Of a stretch of DNA of 30,648 nt, positions 26,193-30,648 are shown one piece after another (within the stretch, counting starts at the first letter, position 1; every line of letters starts with the position of its first letter). Source of the stretch: CAYNNP01 sp964398215. GTDB taxonomy: Bacteria > Planctomycetota > Planctomycetia > Pirellulales > Pirellulaceae. The notes under the pieces are model-generated. The model worked only from the letters and a program-made list of their open reading frames with translations. It ran no database searches and had not been told where the DNA came from. The DNA is taken from positions 1-30,648 of the forward strand of contig CAYNNP010000049.1 of assembly GCA_964398215.1 (NCBI GenBank). Reading direction: 5' to 3'. The position numbers and the translations under genes are program-made.

Positions 26193-26709
26193 GCGAAACC
26201 GCCATGGATTGAAATTTCAGCTATTGTTGGTGCTGAAACTATTTGTCGCTTGCGCAATTGGGGCAGGCTATTTGGTTTATCATCGCAACTGGGTGGAAGG
26301 TTTTATGAAGGAAAGCTATTTCGCACCTCCAGATAGCTTGCAACCTGTGATTGAAGCAATCAAAATGCGGCAGCCGATTCAAGAACTTTATCAGCAGGTT
26401 CCAGAAACTCAGCGTTCAAGCTTGTATGATTTTTGGATTGCCACCGAACCAAAGCTTCGTGAATTGCCTCGACAACTTGTGAGCATCGACGCAGACAGGT
26501 TCGTTCGACGAGTAGAACGAACGCTGGTGTGTGGCTCTCAAGAGCAGCGGTTAAAAGCGTTAGAGTTCGTTCAATTGGGAGGCGACACGAGCGCGATACC
26601 GATTTTGGAAAAGGCACAGGCTTGGGCACAACGCCGAAGGTTGAATGAATTGGCGAATGAGATTGAAAAAACGATACTTCATCTAGAGGGGACACAGAAT
26701 GGGCGATGA
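26185..26709 (+). CDS. Single-pass membrane protein in the ABC cluster
   Basis: The ATG at 26185 overlaps the permease stop by 8 nt and has a TGGAG ribosome binding site (26173-26177); an earlier ATG at 26128 lies inside the permease and is less likely. The 174-residue product has one hydrophobic helix near the N-terminus (about residues 10-30, LLLVLKLFVACAIGAGYLVY). A helical soluble part follows, probably outside the membrane. The last 50 residues (RLKALEFVQLGGDTSAIPIL onward) resemble a HEAT-like repeat. I recognise no family. The arrangement suggests an accessory subunit of the exporter. Confidence 0.75.
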   Translation: MSKRNRHGLKFQLLLVLKLFVACAIGAGYLVYHRNWVEGFMKESYFAPPDSLQPVIEAIKMRQPIQELYQQVPETQRSSLYDFWIATEPKLRELPRQLVSIDADRFVRRVERTLVCGSQEQRLKALEFVQLGGDTSAIPILEKAQAWAQRRRLNELANEIEKTILHLEGTQNGR

Positions 26710-26815
26710 CGATAGTGGCATCATGGGTTGGGTGATTTTTATCGCAATCTTCGGAGTCGGAAATCTGATTTTGTATTACACAACAGGTATCTTCCTGATT
26801 CCAATTCGCCGATAA
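26699..26815 (+). CDS. 38-residue membrane microprotein in the ABC cluster
   Basis: The ATG at 26699 overlaps the preceding gene by 11 nt and has a good ribosome binding site (GAGGGG, 26686-26691). The product is MGDDDSGI, then a hydrophobic helix (about residues 9-27, IMGWVIFIAIFGVGNLIL), then a short tail ending IPIRR. The acidic start and basic end suggest N-out, C-in topology. It fits the pattern of small membrane proteins that regulate or stabilise transporters. The function is inferred from context only. Confidence 0.6.
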   Translation: MGDDDSGIMGWVIFIAIFGVGNLILYYTTGIFLIPIRR

Positions 26816-26825
26816 AGATACTGAA

Positions 26826-27659
26826 TTGACGCAAGATCAATCCGTGCGGCCAGAAGATGGTCGCGCGAGTACAGGACCAATCCGGCGCGTCCGAGCAACA
26901 TTGGGGCGAGCTTTACAAACAGCTGCTGACCGGGCAACATTCTTTAGTGATGCGAAGGCTTGGCCCTTTGTGGCAATGCTGATCGGAACGCTGCCGTTGC
27001 TTGGCAGTTTTTTACTTGGGGTTCCCGGCCACCCTGTCGTTTCGGCGTTGATGCTGTCCTTCTTTTGTTTGGGATTTGTCGCCAAAGACAGATGGCCTGC
27101 TTGCATCACTGCGATTGCTCTCGCGTTCATTGCGCACTCTGCGGTAGCCGTTGTGCTTTCGCGTTCTGACCCACAGCGATGTGCTCAGATCATGCCAGAA
27201 GCCGGGAACTATTGGGATCGCCAGCATCGCTGGATCACAACGGGCGTGAATGAAGAATACAAGGTTGCGAGTTGGTTACCGGCTCACATCCAGATGTTTC
27301 TTGGCGTTTCGATCTTTTCATTCACATCGTTTGGCACGGTCGTTTTTCACGATGGATTCGTGCAAGTTGACATGATGAATTACTACAACGCCCAGTTGAC
27401 AGGCATCAGCAACGACGAGCTTCGAGCAGTCGGGTTTGGCTGGCATTTGTGGTCAATCATGCGCGGCCTGGGATATCTTTTTGTGACATACGAAATGATC
27501 TCGCTAGCCTTCCGCTTCTTTGCTGGACGTGCAGTGTCCACACGACAGAGGCGCGCATTGCGATGGTCGCTGGGAGCAGGATTCTTGATTGCGGACTGTG
27601 TGATCAAGTTCTTTGCTGTTGATGCGGTTAGACTAAAGTTGTTCGAGAATCTGCTGTAA
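26826..27659 (+). CDS. Polytopic membrane protein in the ABC cluster
   Basis: The frame starts at a TTG (26826), 10 nt after the microprotein stop. An in-frame GTG at 26844 is an alternative, and the next ATG is not until residue 51, inside the first helix. The 277-residue product has a basic N-terminal arm of about 45 residues and roughly six hydrophobic helices (for example FVAMLIGTLPLLGSFLLGV, SALMLSFFCLGFVA, FLIADCVIKFFAVD). A soluble loop of about 25 residues (CAQIMPEAGNYWDRQHRW) lies between helices 3 and 4. I recognise no family. Tight spacing places it in the same operon as the ABC exporter. Confidence 0.75.
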   Translation: MTQDQSVRPEDGRASTGPIRRVRATLGRALQTAADRATFFSDAKAWPFVAMLIGTLPLLGSFLLGVPGHPVVSALMLSFFCLGFVAKDRWPACITAIALAFIAHSAVAVVLSRSDPQRCAQIMPEAGNYWDRQHRWITTGVNEEYKVASWLPAHIQMFLGVSIFSFTSFGTVVFHDGFVQVDMMNYYNAQLTGISNDELRAVGFGWHLWSIMRGLGYLFVTYEMISLAFRFFAGRAVSTRQRRALRWSLGAGFLIADCVIKFFAVDAVRLKLFENLL

Positions 27660-27688
27660 CGAAGACAAAACGGAACGGATCAAAAAAT

Positions 27689-27919
27689 ATGAATATGACA
27701 CCTCGCGAAGGAGTGTTCTATGCGGCGTGGATGGGCGGCATCATAGCGACCGTCACGGTTGGTCGCGCGCTGAATTTTCACCATCTCTTGTCCTTGGTTC
27801 TTGGCGTTGGCATCGGCTACGGCCTCGGATTCATGGCTGAAAAGGCGTTTGATCGATACCAGTCGCGGCGTGATGATGACGAACCATTTGGTGGTTCGCG
27901 AGACGATCATCGAAAGTAG
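27689..27919 (+). CDS. Small two-helix membrane protein at the operon end
   Basis: This 76-residue product has two hydrophobic segments (about residues 8-26 and 33-50, LLSLVLGVGIGYGLGFMAEK) and a charged C-terminal tail (RRDDDEPFGG). The start at 27689 has a second ATG two codons later. It follows the previous gene by 29 nt and is probably the last gene of the ABC cluster. The ribosome binding site is weak. No family is recognised. The stretch 27920-28160 has no clear gene, only the hairpin listed next. Confidence 0.65.
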   Translation: MNMTPREGVFYAAWMGGIIATVTVGRALNFHHLLSLVLGVGIGYGLGFMAEKAFDRYQSRRDDDEPFGGSRDDHRK

Positions 27920-28005
27920 CTGCACAAGGCAAAGCATTTGTACTCTTGGTGCTACATTCTCGGTCAAACGCGGCTTGGCGGTTGCTTGCATGTTTCAAAG
28001 TGGCC

Positions 28006-28022
28006 GTCGCTCTCCGAGCGAC
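28006..28022. terminator. Perfect 7-bp hairpin between convergent genes
   Basis: GTCGCTC (28006-28012) and GAGCGAC (28016-28022) pair perfectly around TCC. It lies between the plus-strand ABC cluster and the minus-strand pilin-lectin gene, so it could end transcription or be a short dispersed repeat. No T tract follows. Confidence 0.4.
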
Positions 28023-28160
28023 GTAGCCCGACCGAAAAGGCAACCAATTGGCGTGATTCCGATCGCAAAGAGCGGCCGTCCAATGGCCTCATCGAGTTCC
28101 CAAAATTTCCCATCAAAAGCCGGGCTGAATATGCGGCCATGTTTCAGGAAGTCAGAAGTG

Positions 28161-29192
28161 CTACAAAGATCCGATTTCACCGGCGGTTAGTGGTCGGTTG
28201 AAAAGTGTTATTCCGCTGATCGTGCCACCGAAGAAGGCGCCACTGGCCGATTGTGCTGTGGAGATTGGGCTGCCGTCTACGAATCCAGTTAGTGAACCGC
28301 CAGAATGAAACACCGTATTTCCGTTGGCACCACCAATTCCAATGCCGCCTGCATGGCCAAACAACTGCGTTGCAGGAGCACTGCCAATCAGTGATCCGTT
28401 GACGAATCCAGAAAATGAGTCGGCGGTGATCGTAGGTCCTGCATCCAACACGATTGTGGCGGAAACGGTTTGCCCAGCGGTGATGGACGTCGAAAGGTAA
28501 GTAGGTCGGAAATTTGTTTCTGGGATGTTGTAGGCTCCCAGATACAACTGCCCATCTTCGATGTAGATATTGAAACCCCGAATGCCGCCGCCTTCTTCGT
28601 AGATCAGTTGTCGACTGGTGACCTCGGTTGGTGTGAATTCAACATGAATCGTTCGTTGCTCGTGCGTGCCAAGATTGATGTCAGTTGTATTGTTGATCGT
28701 GACGAAATCGTTGACGCCATCAAGCACCAAGTTTCCGTCTACTATGCTCGCACCGTTTCGAAGAATACCGTCGTTTCCTGATCCGGATATGTCATCTGCA
28801 TTCCCGTTGAAGCTTAACAAAGTGACCAGTGCTTCTGTTGAAACGCTTTCCTCTGTTGGAAGAAAATCAAAAGTGATTCCATTGTCGGCTGCCCCGCTTG
28901 GGTCTTCGGTATCGTCGGCAATATCGAATTGGTCGAAAAAGTCACTCCCTGCGGTTGTCCCATGAGTACTTGTCGTTCCATTGGCAGCAAACGATTGGTT
29001 CAAGTCTTGCACGGAACCTGCGACATCGGATAGTTCGCTGACCACAGAATCTCGCAGCGAAGCCAATCCCACTATCATCCCCATCACAACAATCAGTCCT
29101 ACCAGCAGAAGTTCAAACGACACCACCAGACCGCAATCATCGCGCCAAAAGCCGACGGCTGAGTTTCGATTTGTGGTGTGTAGGTAGGGCAT
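28161..29192 (-). CDS. Flp/pilin-like N-terminus fused to a LamG-like lectin domain
   Basis: This 343-residue protein begins with a short basic and polar leader (to about residue 20, RDDC). The segment GLVVSFELLLVGLIVVMGMI follows, then VGLASLRDSVVSELSDVAG, the hydrophobic-plus-amphipathic helix of planctomycete Flp-like pilins. Glu27 lies 5-6 residues past the expected cleavage point at Gly21. After a Thr/Ser/Asp-rich linker (about 68-118) comes a concanavalin-like LamG-type domain (about 122-343), with LVLDGVNDFVTI and GGGIRGFNIYIEDGQLYLG as its most recognisable strands. It is presumably processed and surface-exposed, possibly displaying a carbohydrate-binding domain on a pilus-like fibre. 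No prepilin peptidase or Tad genes lie in the window. Confidence 0.75.
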   Translation of the reverse strand: MPYLHTTNRNSAVGFWRDDCGLVVSFELLLVGLIVVMGMIVGLASLRDSVVSELSDVAGSVQDLNQSFAANGTTSTHGTTAGSDFFDQFDIADDTEDPSGAADNGITFDFLPTEESVSTEALVTLLSFNGNADDISGSGNDGILRNGASIVDGNLVLDGVNDFVTINNTTDINLGTHEQRTIHVEFTPTEVTSRQLIYEEGGGIRGFNIYIEDGQLYLGAYNIPETNFRPTYLSTSITAGQTVSATIVLDAGPTITADSFSGFVNGSLIGSAPATQLFGHAGGIGIGGANGNTVFHSGGSLTGFVDGSPISTAQSASGAFFGGTISGITLFNRPLTAGEIGSL

Positions 29193-29728
29193 GAATTCCG
29201 TTTTTGATTATGTTGATCTGCCATCGATTGACGCAGAACTTCGTATCGTTATGGGCAAAGCTTGGACCTGAAATGTTAGGACTAACCCGCAGATTAAGTC
29301 GGCTTTTTGTTGCAAAATTGGCTCGAATAATCATGCGATTTGCCATGTTGCTGCTCGAAGTAGCAGAGAGAAGACGTGAAAGAAGCGGATCCCTTTCAAC
29401 CCTTTTGTCCTGAATATTCCGCAGATCCAGTAAGGTCGATTCAAATCGGTCACGAGCTTGATGAATACACGTCCGAGTGAGCTGTCAGAGACCCGTTTGA
29501 CCTGCAAATGTGCTACCCCGGCGGAGTTTTCTTTCGCGCGAACCTCTTTGCTGCTTAGGCCTTCTCTTGATCGATGCCTGTTGGCAGATTTGTAGTGACC
29601 AACACTCTGGTTTTACTCGTTGTGGAGAAAAGATCGCGCTTTTTAGCGTAGCGATTGGGTGGACGCACTGCATTGCTCGTTTGATTGTTGCCATTGCAGA
29701 GTGGAAACAATCGGGAGATTTTTCTTAC
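29193..29728. other. 536-nt divergent intergenic region, nothing recognisable
   Basis: This gap separates the pilin-lectin gene from the EF-Tu-like gene and must hold both promoters, which I cannot place. It contains no tRNA (canonical tuf genes are sometimes preceded by tRNAs) and no ribosomal-protein gene. A 69-codon frame at 29204-29413 has no signal, family or ribosome binding site and is probably chance. Confidence 0.3.
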
Positions 29729-30648
29729 ATGAACAAGATTCATGTCAACGTTGGTACCATCGGTCACATCGACCATGGCAAGACCACTCTTACGACCGCC
29801 CTGTTGGCCGTCCAAGCCGCAAAGGGTTTCGCAAAAGCAAAGTCTTATCAGGAAATTGCCAAAGGCGGAATCGAGCGTGACGCGACCAAGACGGTGACGA
29901 TCGTTTCCAGTCACGTGCGCTACGAAACCGAAACGCGCGAGTACGCGCACATCGATTGTCCAGGCCACGCTGATTACATCAAGAACATGATTACCGGCGC
30001 GGCGCAAATGGACGGTGCGATTTTGTTGCTTTCGGCCATCGACGGACCCATGCCGCAAACGCGCGAACACATCCTGCTAGCGCGTCAAGTTGGCGTGCCC
30101 GAATTGGTTGTGTTCGTTAACAAATGCGACTTGGTCGAGGACGATGAGTTGATCGAACTGGTTGAACTGGAAGCACGCGAGTTGTTGGATGCGTACGGAT
30201 TTGATTCAAGCAAAATTCCCTTCATTCGCGGCAACGCAAAGGGCGCAGCGGATCATCCAGACGATCCCCAATTCAGTGCTTGCATCAGCGAACTTTTGGC
30301 TGCGATGGACGATCACTTTCCTGATCCACAACGCGATGTCGACAAACCGATGTTGATGTACGTCGAAGGCGTTCACACGATCCCTGGTCGTGGAACGGTC
30401 GCAACGGGAAAGATCGATCGTGGAACGGTCAAAATGGGTGACTCGGTCGAGATTCTTGGCTTGGGTGGCGCGGTCGAAACGGTGGTAACTGGTATCGAAG
30501 CGTTCCACGAAAAGCGAGATCAGGCAGTCGCTGGTGAAAACGTTGGCATGTTGCTACGTGGCGTGAAATCGGACGGAGTGCAACGTGGTCAAGTGATTGC
30601 GGCACCACGTTCGATCGAAACGCACCAGAAATTTCAGGCAGAAGTTTA
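29729..30648 (+). CDS. tuf: Divergent EF-Tu-like translation GTPase (cut by window edge)
   Basis: Translating from the ATG at 29729 gives 306 residues, running off the window in domain II; canonical EF-Tu is about 395. The GTPase motifs are largely intact: GHIDHGKTT (Lys18), DCPGH (His80) and NKCD (131-134). NAK replaces the SAL-type G5 motif. EF-Tu landmarks such as NMITGAAQMDGAIL and GRGTVATGK are clear. Two things are unusual. The N-terminus starts directly at VNVGTIGH, missing about ten residues of normal EF-Tu. Switch I reads AKGGIERDATKTVTIVSSHV instead of the conserved APEE...RGITI form; the Mg-binding Thr is kept (Thr57). No EF-G or ribosomal-protein genes adjoin it. It is most likely a second, specialised EF-Tu paralogue; the gene symbol is used loosely. 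Confidence 0.88.
   Translation, partial: MNKIHVNVGTIGHIDHGKTTLTTALLAVQAAKGFAKAKSYQEIAKGGIERDATKTVTIVSSHVRYETETREYAHIDCPGHADYIKNMITGAAQMDGAILLLSAIDGPMPQTREHILLARQVGVPELVVFVNKCDLVEDDELIELVELEARELLDAYGFDSSKIPFIRGNAKGAADHPDDPQFSACISELLAAMDDHFPDPQRDVDKPMLMYVEGVHTIPGRGTVATGKIDRGTVKMGDSVEILGLGGAVETVVTGIEAFHEKRDQAVAGENVGMLLRGVKSDGVQRGQVIAAPRSIETHQKFQAEV

Noticed and set aside
29555..30070. 171-codon minus-strand open frame opposite the EF-Tu-like gene
   Set aside because: It is antisense to clearly conserved GTPase motifs (P-loop, DCPGH) and has no family features of its own.
1..30648. CRISPR arrays, prophage, insertion sequences
   Set aside because: No regularly spaced direct repeats, transposase, integrase or phage structural genes were seen.

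Overview
The window reads as the chromosome of a marine-type planctomycete, most likely Pirellulaceae (Rhodopirellula/Rubripirellula-like). The supporting signs are a very large secreted protein, an FGly-type sulfatase with a signal peptide, a Flp-like pilin with the planctomycete N-terminus, a PcfJ-domain protein, intermediate GC content, and intergenic hairpins that look like the recurrent intergenic repeats of Rhodopirellula genomes. This assignment is inference; the window holds no rRNA or other decisive marker. I found no CRISPR array, insertion sequence, prophage or complete tRNA.

Layout. 1-3366 (+): a DJ-1/PfpI protein, then a two-gene arsenic module of ArsS (radical SAM, arsenosugar synthesis) and ArsM (arsenite methyltransferase with a Cys-rich tail). 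3383-6046 (-): two genes 9 nt apart, encoding a single-pass membrane protein with long disordered arms and a BY-kinase-like P-loop protein whose Walker A lysine is an arginine. 6304-10005 (+): full-length cobalamin-dependent methionine synthase MetH, convergent with a PhyH-type dioxygenase (10037-10783, -) across a perfect hairpin. 11081-13191 (+): a small membrane protein, thymidylate kinase and a secreted DUF1223 thioredoxin-like protein. 13317-14477 (-): a PcfJ-domain protein. 14764-21078 (-): a secreted protein of about 2100 residues. 21079-21732: a non-coding stretch with two repeat-like palindromic elements. 21733-23238 (+): a sulfatase, convergent with a small acidic protein (23256-23615, -).

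23761-27919 (+): a tightly packed ABC-2 exporter cluster. It has an ATPase, a polytopic permease, a single-pass protein, a 38-residue microprotein, a six-helix membrane protein and a small two-helix protein. The first four reading frames overlap, and two of the starts are TTG. 28161-29192 (-): a Flp/pilin-like N-terminus joined to a LamG-like lectin domain. 29729-end (+): an EF-Tu-like GTPase cut by the window edge, with a clearly non-canonical switch I.

How the genes work together. ArsM methylates arsenite and ArsS adds the adenosyl-derived sugar precursor, which is the known route to arsenosugars. MetH regenerates methionine, and so SAM, but that is general metabolism rather than a specific link. 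The strongest candidates for something undescribed are the divergent EF-Tu paralogue, the pilin-lectin fusion, the ABC cluster with its microprotein, the P-loop protein with a degenerate Walker A, and the giant secreted protein.
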